A DNA stretch of 64,000 bases, taken from positions 7,153,264 through 7,217,263 of the forward strand of contig NC_091019.1 in the NCBI RefSeq assembly GCF_041296385.1. Direction: 5' to 3'. Both the position numbers and the translations under genes were made by a program. The notes under the pieces are model-generated. The model was not told the origin of the DNA, made no database searches, and saw only the letters and a list, made by a program, of their open reading frames with translations. This document shows, piece after piece, positions 19,723 to 33,598 of the stretch. Positions within the stretch are counted from its first letter, which is position 1. Each line of letters opens with the position of its first letter. The stretch comes from Aphelocoma coerulescens. Taxonomy: Eukaryota > Chordata > Aves > Passeriformes > Corvidae.

Positions 19723-20010
19723 CATAGAATCATAGAATAGTTTGGTTTGGAAGGGACCCTCAGAGGTCATCAAGTCCAATCCCCTCCTTTAAGCAGGGTT
19801 ATCTTCAACTAGACCAGGTTGCTCACCCATCCAACCTGGCCTTGAATGTTTCCAGGGATGGGGCATCCACAGCCTCTCTGAGAAACCTGTGCCATGGCCT
19901 CACCACCCTCATTGTAAAACACTTCTTCCTTATATCTAATCTAAATCAACTCTCCCTCAGTTTAAAGCCTCTTGACCTGTCTCGTCATAGCATAAGGAAA
20001 ATTGCTGCTT
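19723..20010 (-). mobile_element. CR1 LINE 3' end, antisense
   Basis: The plus strand starts with catagaatcatagaata, the complement of the short tail repeat at CR1 3' ends. It continues with the standard sequence ggaagggaccctcagaggtc, ctagaccaggttgctc and ccaacctggccttgaat, ending around the tttaaagcctcttgacctgtc segment. This is a 5'-truncated CR1 copy on the minus strand. The open frame across it is a shadow. Confidence 0.9.
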
Positions 20011-23000
20011 CCTCTGCTGTGTTTACTGCCTTTGACAGTCTTGCTTTTCTCATCTCATCTTTAACATATTACCATGTTAACTTAACATGAACTTTATTGT
20101 ATTTAAGAGTAACTATTTATTCATAAGGAGACATGTTTATAACAATTTGGTAAATGCATAGCCATGAAAATTTCCTGTCTCACTTGAAGGAAGATTTAAT
20201 AATACCAAAGATTTTGTAAATATGAAGGAAATGGGTTTGTGTCTCTGTGTCAAAGTTTTTCATGCGTTAGACTACCTGTAAATGAACTGGTTTCTACCTC
20301 ATCTATGTTTTGCCCCAGCAATCCCTCATCTGAAACCCTTCCTTTTCCTGAATTATTATTTTTCCTTATGAATTAAGATCTCACCAAATACTTGATCTTT
20401 ACACTCTGAATTTCAATCTAGAACCCAGACACAATTTTGACTCTTTCCACTAGAATAATGATGGATATATGCTGGTGCAAGTGGTTCTGGTGTGGCAGGG
20501 AGATTCAAAGACAGGTGTACCCAGAGCCTTTTGGCTTGGCAACCAACTGATGGCTTCCTGGTCCTGTTCTACTAGTGTGGTTTTATATGGAGCATATCAA
20601 TAGATCACTTAAAGATGACCCAGCTAAGTCACAAAATGAGTTTCTATGAGAATAATTTAATTTTTTTTTTAAACTGACACAGATATTTAACATTTTGATA
20701 CCATTTTGCTCTAGCATGTTGCTTTCCCTAGAAGATATTTGAGCTCACCTAAACTGGTATTGCTCCAGGTTCCAAAATACCTCCTGGTTTCCATGAAGGG
20801 AACATACGAAAAATTTTTGAAGTAGTTACTCTTTTTACAGCTCAGGTTTTATTCTCCATATCGGACCTGAGAAACATGTTGCCATTAGCTAGCCTATTAT
20901 ACACCCAGTTAAACTAATATAACTCACTTAGTTTCAGACACTGTAGTTGAAGATAGTACTTGAATATGTTTTTGGACAGTAAATTGAATTCTTTAAACTA
21001 CATGATAGGGTTTAAAAATTCCTAACCTAAAAAGTTTCCCAGTCAAAATGTATTTTAAATGCATTTTAAATATTTTTTATTTTTATTTTAAATTTTCTTT
21101 TAAAGGTATTTCTGTTGTGTCTAAGGTGTAGAACCATAGTAGTATTCAGAATTCTGCAAAGAACCTTCAAACCCGACTCACATAAATCAAGTAAAATGGC
21201 AGGCTGCAAAAAACTCAGGTTTTCAGAAATCTCAGTGGTGCTCATGCAAATTTCTTGGTTCATTTTACTTAACAACTTCCTCATGATTTACTGAGAGGCA
21301 AGAGGGAGAAGGAAAATTTAACATTTCATAAGGGTACAAAGAACCCTGTTTCTGTTTCCTTTTCTCCTCCCCACCCCAGTTTCTCAAGGTATTGGCAAGC
21401 CAAAGAATGATATCATGGCAATTTCATGCTGAAAGTGTATTTTGTTCTCAAGTCTCTCCCTCCTTCTCTTTAGTCTTTGCTAGAGTGGTGGGATTTTTTT
21501 TTTCTGTTTTGTTTTTGTTTAAATTTAATACAGTGCTTGCAAAAGATGCTATAGAAAGTCCTGCATAAGACAACTCTGGACATAAATCCAGATTTTAAAG
21601 GAGCCCGTGAAAACCTGGTCTGCATGTACTGATAATTGTGTATAATTTTGTTACAGATTCAGCTGTAACGTAGCTAATTTACTCAGGGTTAGAGTCTTAC
21701 TGGCCTAATTTTAGAACACATTTCCAACTGAGGAAAAGTAATAGCAAAGGGGATGTGGTTTTGTTTAGGATTTTTGTTTAATTCGCTATTATCATTTTAG
21801 TATTCAGACCTAGCCCTGAGTCCCTTGCAAATAGCACCAAAAAAAATAAATCTCTGAGAAGTAAAGCTGGTTCTCAGTGCTTCAGGAAATCCCATCAGTA
21901 CAAAAAAGCTGTTGAGGATAAGTAAGCAACCAGTGCTTTTGGAGTATCTAAGTATATATGGAATAGTAGGGGAAAGGCTTTTTGTTAAATGTGCAAAGCA
22001 TTCACATCCTTTCTTTCAGACTGGTGAAAAGCAAAACGTGACATACTGATTAGGCTTACGATGGTGCTTCTCTAACTCTGTTCTCTACTGTTTCCATTTA
22101 GTTCAAAAACTGGCCTGATGTTTGAGCCAGAGGAGATGTCTTAAAGCTCAAAGCTTTATGCTATATACCATGGTGTCTGTAGCATGAAATCTTTGCTGTA
22201 GGAAATATGGAGATCAAGTGTTTGATTCACGGCTGGCAATGTGCACATATGTGTATCTAAAAGGTTGGTGAATGAGTATTTTGTGCAGCCAAGACTCTGG
22301 CTGTGTTTGGCTTCAAGCCATCAAGTAATTTTTTGCAGATGCTAGTGAATATGAATGTATTGACATTTAATACTTCAGGAATTGTTATGTAATATCCCCT
22401 TTTTGCTAATACTGAAGAATCCAATACAAAAATAAGAGCATCATGATGATGAAAGATTACGTTGATGTGAAAATAGACATAATTACATTTTACACTATGA
22501 TCTTCACATTCATGTTTCTTAACTGTTCAAAATTCATAATAACTGCTTAGGAGATACTTTGAGAAGAAAGTTACATGGGAAGAATTTCTCAGCACTGGTG
22601 CTTAGCATTAGCAAGGCTTGTCTAAGGGAAAGATCTCTGTAGCTTTGTCTCTGTCTAGAGCTAATGCTTGGGGCTATCCATTATGCAATTACAACTAATA
22701 GTCTTGTCCTAACAATTAGTTTTCACTTTCAAGATTAACATAATAACAAAAACTGTTTAAAACGTAAAGACTTTTTAGAACAAAAGCTAAGACTAATTTA
22801 ATAGATTCTCCAGTCTGAAGAAGCTTTGTTTTACAACATACATTCATTTGGCTTTATTCATAATACAGAAGTGGAAAATGTTATGAAGATGTGTTATGAT
22901 CTACCAACTTAACACATATGCTTGCATTTAGGAACTCTGATCTGCTTTATACCCCATCTTACCTGGGCAGTGTACTTCATGTATTTTATGTGAGAGTGTG

Positions 23001-23867
23001 TGTGTGTACACAGCTATACATGGGTGTGTACAAATGCACGTGCCACACTGCTATCTGTGAAACCATAGTCCTCTGACTAAAAATTTAGGTGATGTCAACT
23101 CAAAATACATCAAGGAGGGTTAATATGTTATCTGGGTAATTTTTAGATGTCCAGGTGAATTAAAATAGAGAACTGTGCCCTTTAAGTGTGGCAAATGCAA
23201 GAAGGAAATGTTGATTTAACCTTCTCTGTTTTGGCTATGAGTTTGAAATATTTATGTCTGTATGCCAATTTTTAATCTAGTCAAACTGTTTTGCAGAACA
23301 TATGCACTATAATGAAAAGTAACTTTAATAAATGCTGCATATATTTAATAGAAATTGCATATAGAGAGAGACACAGAGATCAGCGCACAGAGATTCTGTA
23401 GAAATTACTTTCCTCAGTGCCAGTTGGGAAACTGATTCCTCGTTAAAAATTGGATAAAGCTTTAAAGATTTAACAGATCTGTTAAATCAACTGAAGATTT
23501 TAGAAACTGCAACAGTGGCTCCTAGTCAGGTCTGTGTTTAGAATATGAAATAGATATAATTTTGGTCACACAGGGTTTCTTGAATGTTCAGATGGAGTAT
23601 GCAGCTAGAGTTGTTGTGGTGCCTCGTCTGTGATAACCTGAAAACAGGAGGAGAGGTAAGGTTAAAAAAAACATCTTACCTTCTCATGGATTAAGATATG
23701 GCCAGGGCACACCATACAGATGTGGAACACAGGAAATACTGTCTACCCCACAGTTCAGATGTAGCAGCAATGAATGAGAGACAGTATTTGAGAAGGCATT
23801 TCAGTCAAGAATGTTTCCATTGCTTTTTCAGGCTTTACTGAAGCGTCACCTAATCACCTTAACAGAA

Positions 23868-23990
23868 AAAGAAACCCCAAAACCCCCCCAAAACCAAACC
23901 CGACAAAACAAACAAACAAAAACCCAAGTCCAACAAACACAAACCCAAAAAAACCTCCAAACCCTAAAGCCCCCAAACCACCTCAAAACA
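23868..23990 (+). repeat. CA-rich, nearly G-free low-complexity tract
   Basis: About 120 bases of A and C with almost no G or T, made of AAAACCCC, AAACAAAC and CCAAACC units. The minus strand therefore carries many runs of three or more G and T-rich spacers, such as the run of seven G at about 23882-23888. Open frames on both strands here are composition artefacts. Confidence 0.8.
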
Positions 23991-26900
23991 ATGTCATCAT
24001 AGTGTGAAGTCATCTTGTAACTATTCATTAAATTCTCTATCACTCTATTTGAACATTATCAAAGGAAAATCTATGATTCTGGCAATAAGTAAAAAGTATT
24101 TTTTCTGAAGGAAGTGAAATCTAAGGATGAAGTATTGAAGTATGCAAGGATACTTGCATACTTAGTGCTTACATACTGGATTTATCTAAACATAGCTCTT
24201 CCTTTTGTTACACTTTTTTTTAACGAGTTTTACATAATTCTTGCTTTTGCAATCATTACTAAAATGCATACATGCAATAGAAGTACTGCTTCTGTTCTGT
24301 TAGCTGTGTTCGCTCTGCCTTCCTGTCCTGAATTACAGGACTGAATGTTATAAAGTTTATGCATGCTTCTGAGTAAGTGAAAAGTGGTTTGTGTTCTCTA
24401 AGACAAGAGAGTCAACATCGAGGCTAGCTATACACCAATGAGCACTGAGGAAAATACCTTTGCCAGGAGTCAGTTCTAAATCAGAAACAAGTTTACATAT
24501 TAAAAGAGAAAGGATAGAAACTCTGGGCTACTCTGTTAGAGTCATCAGTGTGTTTTTGGCAACTAGCACATTTTCCCTTTCCAAGACCTTTGCCAGAACC
24601 TAGAAAGATCTTTCTTCTGGTATTTGCAGAAAGATATAAAACTGATGAGTGCAAAGAGATCCAGCATACTAGAATATATACAACAGGGAATTTCCATGTG
24701 ATTGAACTGAAGTGCTGTCAGGTTACAGCTAGCAGCTATCAAAACTAAACTGAATTACTAATATTAACTTTAAATAATTCATTCCTGTGTCAAGAGGGCT
24801 ACCAGAGTCCTGAAATTATTATATTATTATATTACATAAAAATAGCACAATATGAAAAATCTGTGTACTCTAAGTTTGATTGCTTCTCCATTTAACCCCA
24901 TACATTTTTTATCTTTAAAATTTCACGCCAAGGAAGTGGGGGTTTTTTTGGTAGCATTCACTACACTTTAAATGGATTTTGGGGCTTGGCAGCTGGTCAG
25001 CCACTCACAAGTGTCATGAAAGTACAGGAAACTCCTGGAAAGTATTCCAAAGATAAACTTGGAATTCCGTAGAACAAAAGTGATAGTATTACCATGATTT
25101 TTCCTGGATCTGTCTCATGAAAAAGTGAGGATTACGAACAAAGTTACTATCAGATGTGCTGTCAAAGTAAGGCTGTGGAGAACAAGAACATCAGTATTTT
25201 GTCTTTTATTGCCCAAATTTACCAAACGTAAATTCTGGCAGTTTCGTGTCCATGTAAAATATATTGTCTTGGGTCAAAGCAAATAAAAATTCAACATAAA
25301 CATATCAAACTAGATGAGACTGGTTTCAGCTGAAATTTATTTTGTGCTAAACTGTTCAGAAGAAAAGCCTGAATAAAAAAAAGTTCTGAAGTGATTTATA
25401 TGTGTACAGTTTAGGACGTTAGAAAGATTTATTAATGTGGCTGAGAAATTAAATACTTCTAATTTGTATGTTTAGTTATGTTCAGTATTAATGGAGTAGT
25501 AGGGTAAATAGTGCTCGTAAGGAGATTCAAAAAATGCCTGTAATGACTGTGGCAGAATAGTGATGTGTGTAAAATGAAATAGTTAACTTCAATACATAAA
25601 ACTCATACATTTTCTAAGCTGAAATGCAGATCCATAATTTCTCTATGGCAGTATAATTACAGAGAAAACCCATTTTAAGTTCAAATATATTAGAAATTTG
25701 CTTCAAGATGATGGCAAGTGCTAATCTGATCTAAGAAAGAAAGAAAAAAGTAGTAGCAAGAAAAGCTGGTATCAGTGCAATATCATGCAGCCATGTTGTC
25801 ATATGTTAACTTCTGCTCATGCTGTCCTCATCAATGCGACTAATTCACCTTGGACTTGCATTTGGATGGCTATTTTTTGAAGCTGGGAGCATGACCAGTT
25901 GTGGATTACCTGCTTTCACATTGCATCAAGAGTAAATTTTGTCCACTTAACAAGCTAGTTTAAATTTCCAGCCATTTGCACTCTTCTCCAGTTGATGTAC
26001 TTGGTATGTAATTCCCAGTATTATTTATACTCTGGTCAAATTTGGCCCAAAGACTTCCATGCAAGTCAAGTCATTTAAGATATGGTGGATTTGAAATATG
26101 TAAAATACTACAGATGGCATTTGACTAGATTTGACTGTCTAGCCAAATATATATGTGTATTTGGATCTATAATCTAAACTGATGACTGCGGTCTTGGATA
26201 AATAGTTTGTGATCTGTAATATCTTAATTTTATTTAAAGTTTTTCATTCCATTCAGACGATTTTCACAATTTTTAACACATTAGTGTAGCTTTGGTTCAT
26301 TACTGACAGTGCTGGTTTCATATATTTGCAGTGACATAATTTCATTCCAATTTAGTAACATCATGCCCCATAGACTCACACTGACATCATTTTGAAAACT
26401 TTGAGAGAATGCTTTGTAGTATTTAAAGGAAATTAAGCCCAAGTATAAACATTATTGAAATTATGCCACCCTTGTTCTCCTCTCATTACCCCGGTGTAAA
26501 TTAGAAGGCATTTTAATGAAACCCATGGAGTTAAATAAATTTATTTCAGGCCTGTTCATTTAAAAGAATAACCTCCAGTCTTAATTCAAGCAAGATCCAA
26601 TAAAACAATCTGTCTCCAGATACTTTCTAAATGTAATTTTCTTGGTTATGCATGTAGCTTTGTTGATTTAAAAAACAGGGGATGGAGGTAGGAGACAGTT
26701 TCCAGATTTCTGTCTCATACTGTGACTGTTTTCATCATTTTCGTGTTGCCCTTAACTGTTCGTATATAAGCCTGGAAAACATCTTGAGACTTTTTTGTTC
26801 TTTGTCTACTAGATTTTATCTAAAAGTGCAGGGACTAAGGTTTCAGCATAACTAAGAATCATAAAACAGAAGGAATCTGAAGCCCTCTGTAGGCAGCCAA

Positions 26901-27515
26901 CCAGAATCGTGGATTATCTGTGCTTTGCATAGGTTTTCTGAAGTACTTTACAGAGTCCTGACAGTCCTTGTGAATATAATCAGTATTGGTTGAAGGAATA
27001 TTATCTGAATATTGCCAGCTCACTAATATTTTTATTAAAAGCCCTTTATCTCTGTTAGAGATGCTAGTAACCAAAATATTCTTCTCCGAAATAATTTCCC
27101 CATGAAGGGTATAGCTGCTCCTCTCCCAGTCAATGGAAGCAGTGATACTGCAGGGTAGAACTGGCAGTGTACTCACTTCTTGGGACCTTGGGTTTCTAGG
27201 AAAATGTTTATTTCCTTACTGTGTTCTTTAACGTCAATTTACATGAAACTAAAGACTGTTTGCATTTTTAATGTACCCTATATGTAAAGGCAAATCTAGC
27301 TGGAATTTGGCAACAGTGAGAACACTGTGTTGATAAAAGATGTAAGGGTGAAATTTTTTCTTGTGAATTGACATTAGAGTGAGGCCAAAGGACGACGATA
27401 GCAGAGACTTGCTAGCACTCAGGACTATGATGAGGAGATGATGTGAAAAAGAGTGAAATAAAGTAGACAAGTGATGCATTTTTCAAAGATAACTGCTGTA
27501 CAAGTAAAAAAAGCC

Positions 27516-27600
27516 ATATAGTATCATATATTGGCTTTGGTTGGAAGGGACCTTAAAGATAATCTAGTTCCAATCCCTCCACCATGGGCAAGGAAAACCT
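27516..27600 (-). mobile_element. CR1 LINE fragment, antisense
   Basis: The stretch ggttggaagggaccttaaag followed by ctagttccaatccctcc and accatgggca is the 3' end of CR1 read on the minus strand. Only about 85 bases are recognisable. Confidence 0.8.
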
Positions 27601-30403
27601 GGAATTAATAAAAAAATAGCTGTTAGAATGAGTGTATAATGTACTAGTATTCAGTATAATTACTGTAATGTTAAGTATCAACTGTTAGTGTCTGTTCACC
27701 AGATTGACAACAAATAACAGAGCAGATACAGATGTATGCATATTATTACCTTTAATCTTAAATGTTGGTCAGCTCATGTTTTTTACCTTACCATGCTCTA
27801 CCTGCAGGCTTATGAACATACACAGTTATGAATCTAGGAGGGCATTTTTCAAAAGAAGAAAAGGGCATCTAGTTGAATGAAGCTGTAGAAGTGGAATTGC
27901 ATAAATACGAGTGGGGGAAAAAAGTCTTTTTCTTTTCTTAACTCTTCTGCCCATTATTTGTTCTTCTGTTCATGTACCTTTCCTTCTTTATATACATTAT
28001 ATAGCCCAGGATAAAGCAGGAGCTGCATTGGTCTGGAGTCCAGAGTTCCTTACTGCTTGTGATAATTAGTGAGGGTGTAGGTGCAACTTATCAAGGGAAG
28101 GAGGTGGAGTCTGGAGTAGTGGAAACCTAGGAACTCAGAACAGAGCCTTAGTGGGGGGAGATGGGATTACACCTACTGCTGCACTACACCATGAGGAGAA
28201 GCAATTGAAGGCCAAGCCTTCACACCATGGTCCAAAACTTTTTGGAAGAGAGTCAGACTAGAAAATCTCTTTGAGTATATTGGGAATTAATTTACATTTC
28301 TGCAGAACTAGACTGTGCAACTTAGGTCTTTGGGCAAATTAACCAAATTACTTTCAGGATGTGAGTTAACAGCTACTACTGCTCCACAACAAATGTTCAC
28401 ATGCAGTCTTTCACCTTAATGTAAATGTTAAGCAATAGTTCCTAATGGACAACACTAAAATCGTACTGCATCTCTTTGAGGAGTATTCTGGCATTAGAAT
28501 ACCAGACAGCTAGGAGATTTGAACAAGAACAGTTCCCTGTTTTCTCCTTGCCATTTTGGAGTACTGGATTGCCATGGGGCACTTGTAAAAAGAAGGATTG
28601 CATTCCGCTCTGTTTCACGGCTTATTCCTTTGTGCTTCTATTCTTTAGCAGGTTTTAATTTTCTCTCACCTGTAATGCAAGGAGCAGACTTCCATGAAGC
28701 TTGCAGGTTGTGGAAAGTACAGGAAATAAACATCCTGTAGAGGAAAGATGGAGGAAAAGTAGGTGGATTAAATTACTGAAGTATAACCCATCCTTAAAAA
28801 CAATAAATGTATCTGAATTTTATCTATTAATTGTTGATGCTATTAGAAGAGATTCTTGTAAGCAGGATCCTCAATATAGCCACATTTTAATGAGCCTTTT
28901 TGTAGAGGATAGTATAAAATGTAGTTTCCTTCTAAAGGACCATATTGTTAAATATATTTACGATGACTGGACAATAGCACATAATTTTGAATTAGTCAGA
29001 ATAAAGGCTGGATTAATTTATTTACATCTCTATTCTAGGATCACTAAGCAACCAAGGACAAATGGCTTTATATCTGGCTAGTATATTGTACTGCTTTAAA
29101 AAGCTTTTTAAACGAACATTTGTTCTTTGGCACAGGGATAAACAGATTGTAAGCATATTATAGCTTCTCTTGGGTAATTTCTGGATTTTAGTACATGATC
29201 TCCCAGGCCAGTGTAGTCATATGGCTGAAACTTCCCCAGTTTTACATGTCTCACTTTAATTAAATTTGTTTGTTTGCCTTGTTGGTGGTGCTTTTGTGTT
29301 TGTTTCCTTATTTTTATATGTTTATTTTAATAAGCTGCAGTCACGGTAAGGTAGGGGCTAGTGCACATTGAAATTGTGCACTATAGGTTATTCATCTTCA
29401 GGTACATGTAGACAGCTCAAGAATTACGAGCACAGACCAATTTCATCTGCAAGCATTCAGTGTTAATCTTAAAAACTGCTCTTAATTTCAACCATACCTA
29501 CCCTCTGACTGGTTTTATCTCAGTTATTGGGAACTGTCCTTTTTAATGTTGATGTTTTATCCACATATACTCAATAGCCAGCAAGCATGTACACGGATGA
29601 AATGGAAGAAATGTCTTGTTATGCCAAGCCTAGAGACTTGAAATATAGAATTACAGTATATTTACTTACTGAAGGATGTGAAAATATGTCTTTAGAGCTT
29701 ATAATTAAACCTACATATCTCATAAATTTGGGAAGTGAAATAGTATTATAGTCATTACATATTATTTTCTCTTATGGGTTGGATCTGATGCCTCAGCACT
29801 TGCCACTCCTCAAAGTAATGCCATGAAGAAGTAAAAAGTCTGAGTAATAAAGGCATTACTGAACTTTTCATCCAAAAATATATGTAGGCAGTTTCTGCAT
29901 CTGAAAGTGTAAAGACTATTCTGAGCATGTCCAGAAAAATGCAAATCTTTCTGGTATTCTTTTGTTGGGATCCTCACTTTAAAACTATTGAATTTTCTTT
30001 TGCTTACTTGATAGTGTAAAACCAAATGAGGCAGCTGCTAACCTTGAATAAATTAATAGAAGGCAGAAAACCATTAAAGTCAAGGTATTGGTTACACTGA
30101 CTGGTGCTGAAGACCTCTACACAGTCATATAATTTTTAGTTCTTCTTAAAGATAAATCTGCAAACATAAAATGCAGGGCATTTAGTTCCTTGTTAAGGTA
30201 TCTGGAAATTTTTAATTTTTATTCGTTTTCATTGCACAAGGAAATGAAAAAGTCCTACCTATCATTTTTGAGATCTTCACTTGTCTAGAATATACTTTTT
30301 TATTCCTGTTTCTCATGCCTTTAATTGATTGTGGTGTTTGCCTGCCTCCTTGTGATTTTCCTTATAACTGCAATCCTGATGTATTTCATGGCTTTGGCCT
30401 TGT

Positions 30404-30488
30404 GGGGGTTTTTTGACTTTTTTGTTGGTTGATTGATTTAGTTTGGGATTGGGTTTTTTTTATTGTTGTTTGGTTAGGTTTTTTTAAG
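30404..30488. repeat. T/G-rich low-complexity stretch
   Basis: Runs of T interleaved with GGG, GGTT and GATT; almost no C. It is simple sequence with no gene content. Confidence 0.5.
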
Positions 30489-33400
30489 AGGTCATACTAA
30501 GTTATTGAATTGAATTGCGATGACTCTAGACATGCCATTTATTTATTTATTTAGGATTTCACATGTTAAACTGAAATGCTAATGGTCAACTTGAGCATGT
30601 TACCATACCTATCTCAACTAAACTTAATTTTGAATGTTGGATAAATCAAAATACCTTATACACAATTTTAAAATTTATGGGTCATGATTTTTACCACTAA
30701 GGGACTGGCAGCATCTTTATTTCAACAAGAGGCAAAAGATGGTGATTTGGGGAAAATGGGCAACAGTCACTTTTATGACAAATACTACAAAGATCACAAC
30801 GACAGGTTGTGGTTTTTGTGTATTGTTTTTGTGTATTGTTGGGTTTGCTGTACTGGTATCCCAGAGAATGGGGACGCACAACAAAAGAAACAATTAAGCA
30901 TTTTAACTCCAGCTTCTGCATTAATCTTGCATACACTTGAAAGCAGCTGTTTGTAGCAATTTGGAAGGTTAAAAAAAGAGAAGTCCAGACAGGGAAACAC
31001 ATAGATTGCTGCAGTTGGATGTATGTGATAACTGAAATCACTCTGTGCTGGACTTAAAACATCTGTCACTAACCACACGCACATCACTTCCAGAGGCAGG
31101 CAGTGAGCAGAATGCTGTAGATGAAGATGTGCAGTTTTTTATTTAGTTGCAGGAGGTACTTACTTTTTTTTGGCTGTTTTGAGGTAGGAAATTAGAAGAG
31201 ACAGAATGAGTCTCAATAAAATAGCTAGAAAACTGATGGCACTTCAGGATTCATAAGAACATTTTCATGTATTTCTGCAATCCTACAACACGAGCATGTT
31301 CACATGCAACCCACGCACATTTGCATGAGGAAACCATAGATTCGCTGCATTCAGTGGCAAAATCCAAATAGATGATCACTCTGCGCATGAATACACTCTG
31401 TAAGTGACTCAATATCCTTAAAGGAATGTAACTTAGGAGAATCTTGATAGTTTGTGTAAAATTAATTCCTATTTGTATTTAGCGGGGTTTCTGTTTTAAA
31501 TTTGTTCACAGTTTATATACAGAAGTCCTATTTTTATTTTTTATTAAATTCTGCTTCTAACTTATTCTGAATAGTACCTCAGTGCTCTAATACATGATTT
31601 TAGAGGTATTTCTTGAGGGGTGAAAACTTAGTTGACATTAGAAAGTGAGAGAGAATTGTCTCTTTAGCTATTTGGATTTTTTTAAAAGAAACTTTTCAGG
31701 GCCTCAAATGCTAATAGAAAGATTAATCATTACAATTAAGAAAATTAGCTGTTTGTTTGGGGTTTTATTCAAAGGTAAAAATAAAATCTTTTTCTTCTTT
31801 TTAAGAAATCTCTCATAAATTTATTTTAGCAGCCTCATGCTAATGTTTTTGAACTTTTTTTCTTAAAGACAATCTTCCCCTACCCCCATTATTTGTTTAG
31901 TATATATGGTTTTCATCCAGAGATACCATTTGCTAGTTGATGCTTTCTCTTTCACTTACTCTCATAAACTCTGTCTGATTTCTTTCTATGTATTTAATCT
32001 GTTTGCCATATCATCTCTTCTGGTGAGTGTTGCATAAAATATTTCTTATGAGTCAGTGTTGCAGCTAAGAGCAACTAGATTTCTGCTCAATATCTCACAT
32101 TTCAGTTGATAAGGACTAGGTCTTCCTTGTGGCTGGCCCAGACTGTGTCTGGAGGGGAAGAAACAAGCAAGTGTCACCTTAATTGCCCTCAGACATCAAT
32201 CAGGTGCACCAGATGTCACCCAAAGTACTTGGAAATGCACAGTGCCTTTACCTACAAATACCATTCTGAACATGAATCCCATGTCTAATTAATTTTCCTT
32301 GCCATTATTAATCTTTGCCCAAGACACAAATGCCTTCCCTTGTCAGAAATTCACTTTTTCTTAATGAACAGGAATTGTGTTTACTTCTGCATCCGTGTTA
32401 TTTCTTGCACACTAAGTGCTTCCCTATGCAGGATGCTGTTTTCAAACAGTAACCAAGATTAACCTAGTGTTAATTAGACATGAAACATATGCTATTTCCA
32501 AATTCTATAAAATTGTATCAGAAACTAAATTTAAGGTTTGAGGGAAAATTTAATCAAGAGTAAGAATTTCAAATGTCCAAACCATCATGTTATTTTTATC
32601 AGTACAAAAATGATTTCATCTTTCAATCTTGATTTCAGTTAGTTAGGCAGGAATACTTGGAATAATTATTTCAGTGAGTCTGCTATTGTCTGAAAACAGA
32701 AATAAGCAGTTTCATTAAGTACAATATTTCTGCTATAGTCAATCCCAATGCCTTCCCTTTGTAGAAATGTTTAACACAACTGTTTTTGCCTTAACTCCAG
32801 AGGTCAACAGCTATCTGTGCCATACAGGATTTACCTGGCTGTGGTTTCATCCTCTAAAACCAATTCCTGGCTGCTTCCGGTATACAAATGGCTGAACTCC
32901 TGTGCATGTAGTGGTTTATGCCATTATACCAAACATATTGACTTCATCTCTTGCCATGCACAAATAGACAGAGAATGTTGCATTTTTGAATGTGAAAAGG
33001 GAAAAAATTCCATTTCCTCACTTGATTATTTCTTTTGCAGAAGGCAAGATGTTATTTCATGGCTTCTAAGTATATTTAGTGAGATGTAGAATGAGTGTGG
33101 AAATGCTCACCCTCAAACTGGGACTTCTACACTAAACAAGTAATTGTTCTTCAATGTCTCAGCCTTAATGAGATCTTTCCATTCACTTCACTTGCAAGCC
33201 GATCTTTCTTTGTTGCTATCCCATTCCTATAAAATTCTCAGTTTCCCTGACACTGCTTTCCACATGTCTTTGTACATATCTCAGGTCCTGAGGTCAGGTA
33301 TTATGTGCAATTTTCTTTATCATTGAAACTATGGAACAATCGCTACTACCTCTTCAGCAGACTGTGTATCAATGAAAAACCACTGCTGTGCTGGATCCCA

Positions 33401-33598
33401 TAATTTATGGGACATTGTTAACAGTCCCACTTCCAGTTTGTCCTTTCAGGCTTTCAAGTTGTAATTACTGTGAGTTGCCCTGAGATTTCCCTCTCCATCC
33501 TTCATTATTCCATGGGCTGCATCAGTTCAGGATTTCAGTGGGCTGCTAGATTTTTGCTTACTCTTAGATGCCTGCTGAAAATAAATTTTCTTTCCCTG

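Noticed and set aside
23811..24043. Frames on both strands through the CA-rich tract
   Set aside because: Low-complexity translation (Pro/Thr/Gln or Trp/Phe/Gly rich) without any start context or homology.
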